Program-made: the position numbers and the translations under genes
Part shown: positions 9,056 to 18,019 of the stretch, piece after piece
How positions within the stretch are numbered: the stretch's first letter is position 1
Layout of the letters: each line of letters opens with the position of its first letter
DNA from: Acidovorax sp. A1169
Lineage (GTDB): Bacteria; Pseudomonadota; Gammaproteobacteria; Burkholderiales; Burkholderiaceae_C
Assembly: GCF_030704685.1 (NCBI RefSeq)
Contig: NZ_JAUZDX010000016.1
Location: forward strand, 1 to 64,000
Direction: 5' to 3'
Length of the DNA: 64,000 nt
Notes under the pieces: generated by a model
The model's database searches: none
Seen by the model: only the letters and a program-made list of their open reading frames with translations
What the model was told of the DNA's origin: nothing

Positions 9056-10495
9056 CTACACCGAGCGGCTGCGCGCCAGCGGCGGGTTCTTGGCAAAGTA
9101 GCGGGTGATGCCGCGCATCAGTGCGTCGGCCAGCTGCACCTGGTAGGCGCTGCTGCGCAGCTTGGCCTCTTCCTCGGGGTTGCTGATGAAGGCGGTCTCC
9201 ACCAGCACGCTGGGGATGTCGGGCGCCTTGAGCACGGCAAAGCCGGCCTGTTCCACGCGCGGCTTGTGCAACTTGGCCATGTTGCCGATTTCGCCCAGCA
9301 GCACGCTTCCGAGTTTCAGGCTGTCGTTGATCTGCGCCGTGGTGCTCATGTCCAGCAGCATGCGCTGCACGTGGCGGTCCTGGCTCTGCACGTTCAGGCC
9401 GCCCACCAGGTCAGCCTGGTTCTCCTTGTTCGCCAGCCAGCGCGCGGCCGTGCTCGATGCGCCGCTCTGGCTCAGCGCGAACACGCTGGCACCGCGTGCC
9501 GCGGGCGTGGTGAAGGCATCGGCGTGGATGCTCACGAACAGGTCGGCCTGCACGCGGCGGGCCTTTTCCACGCGCGTGCCCAGGGGCACGAAGAAGTCGC
9601 CATCGCGCGTGAGAAAAGCGCGCATGGGATTGCCGCCCACTGTGGTGGCGTTGATGCGGTCGCGCAGCAGGTGGGCCACGCGCAGCACCACGTCCTTCTC
9701 GCGCGTGCCGCCGGGCCCGATGGCGCCGGGGTCCTCGCCACCGTGCCCGGGGTCCAGTGCAACGATGATGATGCGGTCGGTCTGCGTGGACGTGGCGCGG
9801 TTGCCGCCGCCTTTGGCCGGCGGGGCGGCTGCCACCACGGGCGCAGGCGGCTCTGCCGCCACGGGCGGCGGGGCAGGGGCCGGGCCAGGGCGGTTGGCGT
9901 GCTGGGCGATCAGGTCGCCCAGCGGGTCGGTTGGCGGGGTCGGTGCGGCGGCAGGGGGGCGCACGGCTGCAGCGGCCACGGGGGGCGCTGCGCGGCCACC
10001 CGTGGTATCGCGCAGGCGCTCGGCGATCAGGGCCTCCAGCGGGTCCACAGGCTCGGCAGGGTACAGGTCGAACACCAGGCGGTGCTGGTAGGCGGCCACC
10101 GGGGGCAGGGTGAACACCTGGGGCATGGCGGGCTGCTTCAAGTCCACCACCAGGCGCACCACGTTGGGCGCGTTCTGGCCCACGCGGATTCCGGCGATGT
10201 TCGGGTCGTCGGGCTTGACCTTGGCCACCAGCTCGCGCAGCTCGGGGCTCAGGTCGATGCCTTCGATATCCACCGCCAGGCGCGGCGGCGTGGTCACGAA
10301 GAACTGTTTGGCCACCAGCTTGCCATCGGATTCGATGGTTACGCGCGTGTACTCGGGGGCGGGCCAGACGCGCACTGCCAGGATGGTGGCGCCGCGCGCG
10401 ATCTGCTGTGTGCCCAGCAAAAGCACCAGGCTGCCCGTCTGCAGCAGGGTGCGGCGAGACGGTTGGCGGGGCGCCGGGCGGGCGGGCAGGTTCAT
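9056..10495 (-). CDS. amiC: N-acetylmuramoyl-L-alanine amidase (AmiC-type)
   Basis: A periplasmic zinc amidase that cleaves the stem peptide from MurNAc and splits daughter-cell walls. I place the start at ATG 10495, giving 479 residues. It opens with a twin-arginine-like signal (SRRTLLQTGSLVLLLG), as in Tat-exported AmiC. Then come an AMIN domain (about 45-150, targeting to the septum), a Pro/Ala-rich linker (about 185-240) and an Amidase_3 domain with DPGHGGEDPGAIG, SIHADAF and the late catalytic Glu in SVLVETAFISNPEE. An upstream in-frame extension to 10594 would overlap tsaE and lacks signal character. It follows tsaE after 4 bp, a pairing common in proteobacteria. Confidence 0.95.
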   Translation of the reverse strand: MNLPARPAPRQPSRRTLLQTGSLVLLLGTQQIARGATILAVRVWPAPEYTRVTIESDGKLVAKQFFVTTPPRLAVDIEGIDLSPELRELVAKVKPDDPNIAGIRVGQNAPNVVRLVVDLKQPAMPQVFTLPPVAAYQHRLVFDLYPAEPVDPLEALIAERLRDTTGGRAAPPVAAAAVRPPAAAPTPPTDPLGDLIAQHANRPGPAPAPPPVAAEPPAPVVAAAPPAKGGGNRATSTQTDRIIIVALDPGHGGEDPGAIGPGGTREKDVVLRVAHLLRDRINATTVGGNPMRAFLTRDGDFFVPLGTRVEKARRVQADLFVSIHADAFTTPAARGASVFALSQSGASSTAARWLANKENQADLVGGLNVQSQDRHVQRMLLDMSTTAQINDSLKLGSVLLGEIGNMAKLHKPRVEQAGFAVLKAPDIPSVLVETAFISNPEEEAKLRSSAYQVQLADALMRGITRYFAKNPPLARSRSV

Positions 10496-10499
10496 TCGT

Positions 10500-11054
10500 T
10501 CAGAGTCCTTGCAGCAGCCGGTGGCCGGCGGCGGTGTGTGCATGCACGGTGACTTGCCTTTCGGTGTCGTCAATTGCTTCAATGTGTATAGCAAGGTCGG
10601 CAGGCGGGGTCAGCGCTGCAGCCTTTTCCGGCCATTCTGCCACCTTGAGGCCCGGGTTGGCAAAAATGTCCCTGAATCCGGCATCCTCCCACTCGCGCGG
10701 GTCGTCGAAGCGGTAGAAGTCGAAGTGCCAGACCGTGGTGGCGTGCGGTGCCAGGCCCGGGGCCTCGTGCGGCTCCACCACGGCATAGGTGGGGCTCTTG
10801 ATGCGACCCTGCACCCCCAAAGCACGCAGCAGGTGGCGCACGAGCGTGGTCTTGCCCGCGCCCAGGTCGCCGTGCAGGGTGAGGAAGGCGTTGGCCAGCA
10901 AGGGTTGCTGGGCGGCCAGCGCCTGCGCGAAGGCGGCGGTGTCTTCCTCGCCTTGCCAGTGCCAGATGCGAGGGCTTTGCGTGCGAGGGCTTTCCTGCGC
11001 GGCCGGGAGCGCGGGGCTTTCTACAATCGGGCCGGTATGTGGTGCAACAGTCAA
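10500..11054 (-). CDS. tsaE: tRNA threonylcarbamoyladenosine biosynthesis ATPase TsaE
   Basis: Works with TsaB and TsaD in adding t6A to position 37 of ANN-decoding tRNAs. The P-loop HGDLGAGKTTLVRHLL, the KSPTYAVVEPHE segment and WHFDFYRFDDPREWED are diagnostic. No ATG occurs in frame for a normal-length protein; the nearest alternative start is TTG at 11054 (184 residues), which makes the 5' ends of tsaE and divergent queG overlap by 18 bp. The first 30 residues are not conserved family sequence, so the true start could lie further in. The open frame continues far upstream across queG, but that part is antisense shadow. Family identification is secure; the start is not. Confidence 0.9.
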   Translation of the reverse strand: MTVAPHTGPIVESPALPAAQESPRTQSPRIWHWQGEEDTAAFAQALAAQQPLLANAFLTLHGDLGAGKTTLVRHLLRALGVQGRIKSPTYAVVEPHEAPGLAPHATTVWHFDFYRFDDPREWEDAGFRDIFANPGLKVAEWPEKAAALTPPADLAIHIEAIDDTERQVTVHAHTAAGHRLLQGL

Positions 11055-12113
11055 CTCGTTCCTCAAATGCAGGAGTGGGCCCGCGAGCTGGGATTTTCCC
11101 AAATCGGCGTGGCGGGGGTGGATTTGTCTGCCGCCGAAGCAGGGTTGGTGCAGTGGCTGGCCCAAGGGTTCCATGGCGAGATGCATTACATGGCCTCCCA
11201 CGGCACCCGCCGCGCCCGCCCGGCGGAGCTGGTGCCCGGCACCGTGAGCGTGATCACGGCACGCATGGATTATCTGCCGCGCGGCAAGTCCATGGACGAC
11301 TGGCAGGCGACGGAGCTGTCGCGCCTGGCGCGCCCTGGCGAGGCCATCGTCTCGGTCTATGCCCGGGGGCGCGACTACCACAAGGTGCTGCGCGCGCGCC
11401 TTCAAAAGCTCAGCGACCGCATCGCCGAGGCCGTGGGCCCGTTCGGCCACCGGGTGTTCACCGACTCGGCCCCGGTGCTCGAGGCCGAGCTCGCTGCGCG
11501 CAGCGGCCAGGGCTGGCGCGGCAAGCACACGCTGGTGCTCAACCGCGAAGCGGGCTCGATGTTCTTCCTGGGTGAGATCTACGTGGACATGCACCTGCCC
11601 GAGAGCGCGCCCGTCACCGCGCACTGCGGCAGCTGCAGCGCCTGCATCGCCATCTGCCCCACGCAGGCCATCGTCGCGCCGCACCGCATCGACGCGCGCC
11701 GCTGCATCTCCTACCTGACCATCGAGCACAGCGGCCCCATCCCCGTGGAGTTCCGCGCGGCCATGGGCAACCGCATCTACGGCTGCGACGACTGCCAGCT
11801 GGCCTGCCCCTGGAACAAGTTCGCGCAGGTGAGCCGCCTGCCCGATTTCGACGAGCGCAGCGGCCTGTCGGGCCAGCAGCTGGTGCACCTGTTCGCCTGG
11901 GACGAGGCCACCTTCCTGCGCATGACCGAGGGCGGGCCCATCCGCCGCATCGGCCATGAGCGCTGGCTGCGCAACGTGGCCGTGTCGCTGGGCAACGCGC
12001 TGCGCGCCGATCCCGGCGACGAGGGCCTGCGCTGCGCGCTGCAGTCGCGGGCCGGGCATGAGAGCGCGCTGGTGCGCGAGCATGTGGCGTGGGGGCTCGC
12101 GCAGGGGGGGTGA
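11037..12113 (+). CDS. queG: Epoxyqueuosine reductase
   Basis: Performs the last step of queuosine synthesis in tRNA, reducing epoxyqueuosine with a cobalamin and two [4Fe-4S] clusters. Two ferredoxin-like cysteine clusters are present: CGSCSACIAICP and CDDCQLACPWNKF. The N-terminal part has GFSQIGVAGVD and the conserved ISYLTIEHSGPIP segment. The first ATG (11037) gives 358 residues; the ATG at 11067 (MQEWARELGF) is an alternative. A TACAAT hexamer at 11022-11027 is only 9 nt before the first ATG and there is no Shine-Dalgarno, which suits either a near-leaderless mRNA or the second start. Divergent from tsaE. Confidence 0.94.
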   Translation: MWCNSQLVPQMQEWARELGFSQIGVAGVDLSAAEAGLVQWLAQGFHGEMHYMASHGTRRARPAELVPGTVSVITARMDYLPRGKSMDDWQATELSRLARPGEAIVSVYARGRDYHKVLRARLQKLSDRIAEAVGPFGHRVFTDSAPVLEAELAARSGQGWRGKHTLVLNREAGSMFFLGEIYVDMHLPESAPVTAHCGSCSACIAICPTQAIVAPHRIDARRCISYLTIEHSGPIPVEFRAAMGNRIYGCDDCQLACPWNKFAQVSRLPDFDERSGLSGQQLVHLFAWDEATFLRMTEGGPIRRIGHERWLRNVAVSLGNALRADPGDEGLRCALQSRAGHESALVREHVAWGLAQGG

Positions 12114-12271
12114 GCGGGCGCTCTGCGGTTGCCACCTGCACGCGGCATACTGCCGACGGGCGTCTGCGGGCACAAAACCTGCATCGCCCCATGGGTCACC
12201 GGTGCCCCGCCGAACCCTACCACCCCGCTGGCGCACTACTCGCTGGCACAGCACCCCATTGCCTTTTCTCC

Positions 12272-13198
12272 ATGACCTCCGTCGCCCTTCTGAGCCGTAC
12301 CGCCAATCTGGATTTCCTTCGCCCCCTGCTGCAGGCTGCCGACCCCACGCTCGACGTCTGCACCTGGCCCGACCCGCGCGCCCTGCAGGCCGAAGTCGCC
12401 GTCTGCTGGCAGACCCCGCCTGGCCTCTACGCGCAAATGCCCAACCTGAAGCTCGTGCACAGCATTGCCGCCGGCGTGGACAACGTCGTGGCCGGGCAGG
12501 ACCTGCGCGGCCTGCCGGTGTGCCGCGTGGTCGACCCCATGCTGGCCGAAGGCATGCTGCAGTTCGTGCTCTGGGGCGTGCTGTACTTCCACCGCAAGCT
12601 CGATGCGGCGCTGGCCAGCCAGCGCATCCGCGAATGGAAGCGCCCGCTGCAGACGCCGGCATCCACCTGCCGCATCGGCCTCATGGGCCTGGGTGAGCTC
12701 GGTGGCCTGATCGCCGCGCGCCTGCCCGCCCTGGGCTACACCGTGAGTGGCTGGGCCCGCACACCGCGCGAGGTGCCGGGCATCACCGTGTTCAGCGGCG
12801 AGGAGCAGTACGACGCTTTCCTCGCGCAGACCGATGTGCTGGTGTGCCTGCTGCCGCTGACCGAGCAGACGCGCGGCATCCTGGGCCGCCGCACCTTTGA
12901 CGCGCTGCCCCGCGGCGCAGCACTCATCCACTGCGGCCGGGGCGAGCACCTGGTGGAAGGAGAGTTGCTGGCGGCGCTGGAGAGCGGACAACTGCGCGGT
13001 GCGGTGGTGGATGTCTTCGAGCAAGAGCCCCTGCCGCAGGACCACCCTCTGTGGTCGGCGCCCGGCGTGGTGGTCACGCCCCACATGGCCACCATGGCCA
13101 CCTACGACGTGGTCGTGGGCCAGGTGGCGCGCAATATTGCGCAACTGCGTGCGGGCGCTGCGCTGTTCAACCAGGTAGACACCGCACGCGGGTACTGA
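12272..13198 (+). CDS. D-2-hydroxyacid dehydrogenase (glyoxylate/hydroxypyruvate reductase A-like)
   Basis: Reduces 2-oxo acids such as glyoxylate or hydroxypyruvate using NAD(P)H. 308 residues, the size of the short GhrA group. The nucleotide-binding fold has GLMGLGELGGLIAARL, followed by WARTPR (Arg suggests NADPH preference). The catalytic set is visible: Arg in IHCGRGEHLV, Glu in VDVFEQEPLP and His in VTPHMATMA. ATG at 12272 is chosen because the protein then starts MTSVALLSRT; the in-frame ATG at 12089 would run into the queG 3' end. True physiological substrate is unproven. Confidence 0.9.
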   Translation: MTSVALLSRTANLDFLRPLLQAADPTLDVCTWPDPRALQAEVAVCWQTPPGLYAQMPNLKLVHSIAAGVDNVVAGQDLRGLPVCRVVDPMLAEGMLQFVLWGVLYFHRKLDAALASQRIREWKRPLQTPASTCRIGLMGLGELGGLIAARLPALGYTVSGWARTPREVPGITVFSGEEQYDAFLAQTDVLVCLLPLTEQTRGILGRRTFDALPRGAALIHCGRGEHLVEGELLAALESGQLRGAVVDVFEQEPLPQDHPLWSAPGVVVTPHMATMATYDVVVGQVARNIAQLRAGAALFNQVDTARGY

Positions 13199-13275
13199 CC
13201 GGCTGGCCCGGGCTCTTGCGGGCGTGCAAGTCCGCCCTGGATGCAGGATCTGCTGGAGCGCAGGCACGCTCATGG

Positions 13276-13935
13276 CTACCTTGCGAGCAGGCCGGTTTCC
13301 TTCAACGTGTCCACCAGCCCCTGGGTGAACAGTTCGTACCCGGCCGCGTTGGCGTGGATCTGGTCCGAGCGCAGTTTGGCGTCGGCCAGCACGCCCGACC
13401 ATCCCTTGCGGTGCAGGGGGACTTTGAGTTCACTGGCGATCTCCTGGTACATCGCATGGTCGCTCAACTGGCCCAGGGTGGCCATGACCGTGAATTCGGG
13501 CACGGCCACCAGCAATACCTGCGCACCGGCGGCGCGGGCCTGCTCGCAGATCTTGCGCACATTGGCGTGCGTGGCGCTTGCGCTCTGGCGGCGCAGGAAG
13601 TCGTTGCCGCCGATGCTGACGATCACCAGCGCGGGCTGGTGCTTTTGCAGCAGGTCCGGCAGCCTCTGCAGGGCCTGGGTCGAGGTGTCGCCCGAAATGC
13701 CGCCGTTGATGACCTTCCACCCCGTCAGGCGCTGCAGCACGGCGGGGTAGGCAGTGTCGGCAGAAGCGCCCACGCCAGAGGTCAGCGAATCGCCCAGCGC
13801 GAGCACGGTGGCCCCGGACGGGACGGTCTGCCCACGGCTTGGTTTGCGTCCACAAGCGGCCAGCGGTGCGATGCTGGCCGCCAGCAGGCCGGCGGCCAGC
13901 ATGCGTCTGCGAACCAGGGCGTGGATGGCATTCAC
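13276..13935 (-). CDS. GDSL-type arylesterase (TesA-like)
   Basis: A secreted or periplasmic SGNH hydrolase acting on aryl esters, acyl-thioesters or lysophospholipids. 219 residues from a GTG start that overlaps the stop of the upstream AEC gene in the 4-bp GTGA arrangement, implying translational coupling. The N-terminus has an export signal with LAACG, which may be a lipobox. The blocks are complete: [12 protein letters not shown] (block I Ser), ISGDTS (block II Gly), GGNDFLRR (block III Asn) and [10 protein letters not shown] (block V Asp/His). TesA is usually next to an ABC transporter; pairing with an AEC permease is less usual. Confidence 0.92.
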   Translation of the reverse strand: MNAIHALVRRRMLAAGLLAASIAPLAACGRKPSRGQTVPSGATVLALGDSLTSGVGASADTAYPAVLQRLTGWKVINGGISGDTSTQALQRLPDLLQKHQPALVIVSIGGNDFLRRQSASATHANVRKICEQARAAGAQVLLVAVPEFTVMATLGQLSDHAMYQEIASELKVPLHRKGWSGVLADAKLRSDQIHANAAGYELFTQGLVDTLKETGLLAR

Positions 13936-14837
13936 CGCAGGACACCCAGCGCAAACGGCAGGCTCACCACGCCCAGCAGCGTGGACAGCGTCACCAGCCC
14001 GGCCACGTAAGGGCCGTTGTAGCCCATGCGCGCGGCCAGCACGTAGCAGGTGCTGGCCGTGGGCAGGGCCGAGAAGGCCAGCAGCACCGTGGTCTGCACC
14101 GGGTTGAGCGAAAACAGGTGTGCCAGGCCGAAGGCGATCACGGGCAGCACCAGATGGCGGATGGCCAGCACCGAGATGCTCAGTGCCTTGCCGCGCGTGA
14201 GCAGCCCGAACTGCATGCCCGCGCCCGCCGCCATCAGGCCCAGGGCCAGCGAGGCGGCACTGATGCGCGTGACGGTGGGCTCGATCCAGGCGGGGATCTG
14301 GAAACCCAGCAGGTTGGCCACCAGGCCCGAGAGCGTGGCCACGATCAGCGGGTTGCGCGCCAGCTCGCGCACGAAGCCGTGCTCGCCCTGGCGTGCCATG
14401 GGCCACACGGCGGCCACGTTGAACAGCGGCACGCACACGCCGATCAGCACGGCGATCATCAACAGGCCCTGCGCGCCCGCCAGCCGCTCGGCAATCGCCA
14501 GGCCGATGAAGGAGTTGAAGCGGAACGCGATCTGCGCGCTGGCCGCATGGTCGCGCAGGTCCAGGCGCTTGCCCAGCCAGGGCCAGTGCGGCATGCTGTA
14601 GGCCAGCGCAATGCCGGCAATGCCGGTGAGCATGCCGGCGGCGATCAGGCCGGAGGCTGCGCCGACGTCCACCGGGCTCTTGACGATGGACTGGAACAGC
14701 AGCACCGGGAACAGCAGGTAGTACACCAGGCTCTCGACCGGCTGCCACACGGCGCGGTTCAGTGCGGTGAAGCGGCACACCAGATAACCGCACAGGATGA
14801 GGGAGAAATCGGGGAGCAGGAGCTGGGCGTAATTCAC
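13932..14837 (-). CDS. AEC (auxin efflux carrier) family transporter
   Basis: An inner-membrane permease of the AEC family, whose bacterial members move mono- and dicarboxylates. A GTG start at 14837 gives 301 residues beginning [20 protein letters not shown], the normal family start; the upstream in-frame ATG at 14930 adds an uncharacteristic extension. Around ten hydrophobic segments are visible, with two similar halves ([12 protein letters not shown] in the first and [20 protein letters not shown] in the second). It overlaps the esterase gene by 4 bp. The substrate is unknown; many such genes are called malonate or malate transporters without evidence. Confidence 0.88.
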   Translation of the reverse strand: MNYAQLLLPDFSLILCGYLVCRFTALNRAVWQPVESLVYYLLFPVLLFQSIVKSPVDVGAASGLIAAGMLTGIAGIALAYSMPHWPWLGKRLDLRDHAASAQIAFRFNSFIGLAIAERLAGAQGLLMIAVLIGVCVPLFNVAAVWPMARQGEHGFVRELARNPLIVATLSGLVANLLGFQIPAWIEPTVTRISAASLALGLMAAGAGMQFGLLTRGKALSISVLAIRHLVLPVIAFGLAHLFSLNPVQTTVLLAFSALPTASTCYVLAARMGYNGPYVAGLVTLSTLLGVVSLPFALGVLR

Positions 14838-14966
14838 ACTCCGAGAATACCCGAGACGCCGCACCGTCCACGGGTAAGCACCTATGTGGAATCCATAGGG
14901 CGCGATGGTTGCCATTGCGCATACCATCATCGCTGTCTGTTACCCCCTCTCATGAAGGAGAAATCA

Positions 14967-15929
14967 ATGCATCGTCGTCAATGGCTCGCGCTGACGCTGG
15001 TGGCTGCCGCAGGATCTGCCGCCGCCCAGGGATACCCCAACAAGGTCATCAAGCTGCAGGTGCCCTTTGCCCCCGGTGGCACCACCGACATCATTGCGCG
15101 CGTGATCGCCGACCCGCTGGGCAAGGCCCTGGGCCAGAGCGTGATCGTGGAGAACAAGGCCGGTGGCGGCGGCATCGTGGGTGCCAGTGAAACCGCGCGC
15201 TCGGCGCCCGATGGCTATACCCTGGGTGTGGCCACGGTGTCCACCACGGCAGCCAACCCGGCCATCAACCCCAAGACGCCGTACAACCCGCTGACCGACT
15301 TCACGCCCATCATCAACATCGCGGCCACGCCCAACATCATTGCGGTGCACCCGAGCTTTCCCGCCAAGGACTACAAGGCCTTCGTGGCCGAACTCAAGAA
15401 GTCGCCCGGCAAATACTCGTACTCGTCGTCGGGCACGGGCGGCATCGGCCACCTGCAGATGGAGCTGTACAAAAGCCTTTCGGGCACCTTCGTGACGCAC
15501 ATTCCCTACCGCGGCGCAGGCCCGGCGCTGAACGACACGGTGGCCGGCCAGGTGCCGATGATCTTCGACAACCTGCCCTCGGCACTGCCCTTCATCAAGG
15601 AAAACCGCCTGGTGCCCATCGTGGTGGCTGCGCCCCAGCGTGTGGCTGCCCTGCCGAACGTGCCCACGTTCAAGGAGATGGGCCTGGAGCCTGTGAACCG
15701 CATGGCCTACTACGGCATCCTGGGGCCCAAGGGGTTGCCCAAGGACGTGGTGGACAAGGTCAACGCCGCCGTGCGCAAGGCCCTGGAAGACCCGGCCGTG
15801 AAAAAGCGCATTGAAGAGACCGGCTCCATCGTGATCGGTAACACACCCGAGCAGTTCGCCGAGCAGATCAAGGCCGAGTTCGGTGTCTACAAGGACGTCG
15901 TGGCCAAGCAGAAGCTGGCGCTCGAATAA
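14967..15929 (+). CDS. Bug-family (TctC) periplasmic solute-binding protein
   Basis: A periplasmic binding protein of the Bordetella uptake gene family, 320 residues. Signal peptide [21 protein letters not shown]; the mature protein starts [19 protein letters not shown], the hallmark of the family, followed by [18 protein letters not shown]. Such proteins bind carboxylates or related small molecules, but no TctA/TctB membrane partner is present here, so it is an orphan receptor. AAGGAGAAATCA precedes the ATG, and a strong terminator follows. Ligand cannot be read from the sequence. Confidence 0.93.
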   Translation: MHRRQWLALTLVAAAGSAAAQGYPNKVIKLQVPFAPGGTTDIIARVIADPLGKALGQSVIVENKAGGGGIVGASETARSAPDGYTLGVATVSTTAANPAINPKTPYNPLTDFTPIINIAATPNIIAVHPSFPAKDYKAFVAELKKSPGKYSYSSSGTGGIGHLQMELYKSLSGTFVTHIPYRGAGPALNDTVAGQVPMIFDNLPSALPFIKENRLVPIVVAAPQRVAALPNVPTFKEMGLEPVNRMAYYGILGPKGLPKDVVDKVNAAVRKALEDPAVKKRIEETGSIVIGNTPEQFAEQIKAEFGVYKDVVAKQKLALE

Positions 15930-15947
15930 GCGCCCTTCGCGCTTGCC

Positions 15948-15980
15948 AAAAAGCCGCCCGGTGCACCGGGCGGCTTTTTT
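15948..15980 (+). terminator. Strong intrinsic terminator after the first Bug gene
   Basis: AAAAAGCCGCCCGGT pairs perfectly with ACCGGGCGGCTTTTT, with a minimal loop and an ending T run. It separates the Bug gene from xerD. Confidence 0.93.
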
Positions 15981-15986
15981 ACGTGC

Positions 15987-15992
15987 TATCGT
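15987..15992 (+). promoter_or_regulatory. -10-like element just before xerD
   Basis: TATCGT ends 6 nt before the xerD ATG, directly after the preceding terminator. No Shine-Dalgarno is present between them. Confidence 0.35.
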
Positions 15993-15998
15993 TTTTAC

Positions 15999-16898
15999 AT
16001 GCTCACCGCCAGCCTGAACGCGATCGATACCTTTGTGGACGCCCTGTGGCTGGAGGACGGCCTCTCGCGCAACACCCTGGCCGCCTACCGGCGCGACCTC
16101 ACGCTGTATGCGCAGTGGCTGGCCGAGCACCACGCCGAACTGGCCCTGGATGGCACGGCCGAGCAGCACCTGCAGGGCTACTTCGCGGCACGGCATGAAG
16201 AGACCCGCGCCACCTCGGCCAACCGGCGTCTGACAGTGCTCAGGCGCTACTTCCACTGGGCACTGCGCGAGCGGCGCATCAGCGCCGACCCCACCGTGCG
16301 CCTGCAGGCGGCGCGCCAGCCCCTGCGCGTGCCCAAGACCCTGTCGCAGGCGCAGGTGGAGGCCTTGCTCACCGCGCCCGATCTGGGCAACCCGCTGGGC
16401 TTGCGCGACCGCACCATGCTGGAGCTGATGTATGCCAGCGGCCTGCGCGTGACCGAGCTGGTCACGCTCAAGACCTTCCAGCTCGGGCTCAATGAAGGCG
16501 TGCTGCGCGTCATGGGCAAGGGCAGCAAGGAGCGCCTGGTGCCTTTTGGCGAAGAGGCGCGCCAGTGGCTCGATCGCTACCTGGCCGAGGCGCGCGGCGC
16601 CATCCTCGCGGGCCAGCAGACGGACGACCTGTTCGTGACCCATCGCGGTGCCGGCATGACGCGCGTGATGTTCTGGATCATCGTGAAGAAATGGGCAGCC
16701 GTGGCCGGCATCACCACGCCGCTGTCGCCGCACACGCTGCGCCATGCCTTTGCCACCCATCTGCTGAACCATGGTGCCGACCTGCGCGTGGTGCAGTTGC
16801 TGCTGGGGCATGCCGATATTTCCACCACCACCATCTACACCCATGTGGCGCGCGAGCGGCTCAAGGCGCTGCATGCGCAGCACCATCCGCGTGGGTGA
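15999..16898 (+). CDS. xerD: Tyrosine recombinase XerD
   Basis: Site-specific recombinase that, with XerC and FtsK, resolves chromosome dimers at dif. 299 residues: N-terminal SAM-like core-binding domain (about 8-95) and C-terminal catalytic domain. All catalytic residues are present: Arg150 (SGLRVTEL), Lys174 (MGKGSKE), His245 and Arg248 (SPHTLRHAFATHLL), His271 (LGHADIS) and Tyr280 (TIYTHV). These match the chromosomal XerD type rather than phage integrases, and no att-like repeats or cargo flank it. The mRNA start may coincide with the ATG. Confidence 0.93.
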   Translation: MLTASLNAIDTFVDALWLEDGLSRNTLAAYRRDLTLYAQWLAEHHAELALDGTAEQHLQGYFAARHEETRATSANRRLTVLRRYFHWALRERRISADPTVRLQAARQPLRVPKTLSQAQVEALLTAPDLGNPLGLRDRTMLELMYASGLRVTELVTLKTFQLGLNEGVLRVMGKGSKERLVPFGEEARQWLDRYLAEARGAILAGQQTDDLFVTHRGAGMTRVMFWIIVKKWAAVAGITTPLSPHTLRHAFATHLLNHGADLRVVQLLLGHADISTTTIYTHVARERLKALHAQHHPRG

Positions 16899-16945
16899 TC
16901 GGGCCACAATCCCTCGAGATATTGAATCCAAAAAAAGGACTGAAC

Positions 16946-17953
16946 ATGGAATCCGACAACCATACCGTGAACTCCAGCCGGCGCGCTGCGCTGGGAGGGT
17001 TGGCCGGCAGTGCCGCGCTGCTGCTGGCGCCTGCCTTGGCGCATGCCCAGGCGCCGACCTGGCCCACGCGGCCGGTGCGCATCGTGGTGGCCTACCCGGC
17101 CGGGGGCGTGAGCGATGTGGTGGCGCGGCTGCTGGCCGACAAGCTCGCGGGCCCGCTGGGCCAGCCGGTGGTGATCGAGAACAAGGCCGGAGCCAGCGGC
17201 AGCATTGGCCTGGATGCCGTGGCCAAGGCGACGGACGGGCACACACTGGGCTTTGCGGCCATCAGCCCGTTGGCGCTGAACCCGCACCTGGGGACTTCGC
17301 CCTTTGATCCGGCCAAGGACATCGTGCCCGTGGCCACCGTGATGTACTCGCCCGTGCTGCTGTTGGGCACGCCGGCCAGCAGCGCGCGCGATTTTCGCGA
17401 CCTGCTTGCGCAGGCCAAGGCCAAACCGGGCGCCATCCGCTGGGCCACCTCGGGCCAGGCGTCGCTGGGCCACATCATGCTGGAGCAGGTCATGCACACC
17501 AGCGGCGTGCAGATGACGCACATCCCCTACAAGGGCGGCGGCCAGCAGATGAACGACGCGCTCAGCGGTCAGTTCGAGATCCTGTCCACCAACGCCGGGC
17601 CGGCCGTGCTGCAGCACATCAAGGCCGGCAAGCTCAAGGCCCTGGCCGTGGGTGCCCCCGACCGGCTCGACACCCTGCCCGACGTGCCCACCCTGGCCGA
17701 GCTGGGCCAGGGCGCGGCCAACCTGTCCTCGCTGTTCGGGGTGTTCGCACCGGCAGGCATGCCCGCCGCCGTGGTGGCCCGGCTCAATGCCGAGATCAAC
17801 AAGGTGCTGGCCCTGCCCGATGTGCGCAGCAAGCTCGACGCCTCCGACAACGTTCCCCTGGGCGGCACGGCGGCCGACTTCGGCAAGCGCATTGCCGCAG
17901 AGTCCGAGGCCAACCTGCGCATCATCCGCGCGGCGGGTATCAAGGGGCAGTAA
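16946..17953 (+). CDS. Bug-family (TctC) solute-binding protein with Tat-like signal
   Basis: A second orphan Bug receptor, 335 residues, unlike the first in that its signal contains SSRRAALGGLAGSAALLLAPALAHA, a twin-arginine-like export signal. The mature part shows WPTRPVRIVVAYPAGGVSD and QPVVIENKAGASGSIG, the family signature. Identity with the copy at 14.97 kb is limited, so this is not a recent duplication. AAAAAAAGGAC precedes the ATG, and a terminator closes the gene. No TctAB partner is nearby; the ligand is unknown. Confidence 0.92.
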   Translation: MESDNHTVNSSRRAALGGLAGSAALLLAPALAHAQAPTWPTRPVRIVVAYPAGGVSDVVARLLADKLAGPLGQPVVIENKAGASGSIGLDAVAKATDGHTLGFAAISPLALNPHLGTSPFDPAKDIVPVATVMYSPVLLLGTPASSARDFRDLLAQAKAKPGAIRWATSGQASLGHIMLEQVMHTSGVQMTHIPYKGGGQQMNDALSGQFEILSTNAGPAVLQHIKAGKLKALAVGAPDRLDTLPDVPTLAELGQGAANLSSLFGVFAPAGMPAAVVARLNAEINKVLALPDVRSKLDASDNVPLGGTAADFGKRIAAESEANLRIIRAAGIKGQ

Positions 17954-17969
17954 GCGCCCGAAGAATGCA

Positions 17970-17996
17970 AAAGGGGAGCCACTGGCTCCCCTTTGT
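17970..17996 (+). terminator. Terminator after the second Bug gene
   Basis: AAAGGGGAGCC / GGCTCCCCTTT stem with a 3-nt loop, followed by a short, weak T-containing tail. It lies between two convergent genes and may serve both. Confidence 0.75.
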
Positions 17997-18019
17997 CGCA
18001 TGGTGCGGTCGGTGCGCGG

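Noticed and set aside
14967..17953. xerD flanked by two Bug genes as a possible mobile element
   Set aside because: The recombinase matches chromosomal XerD, the Bug copies are not near-identical, and I see no terminal repeats or att-like duplications.
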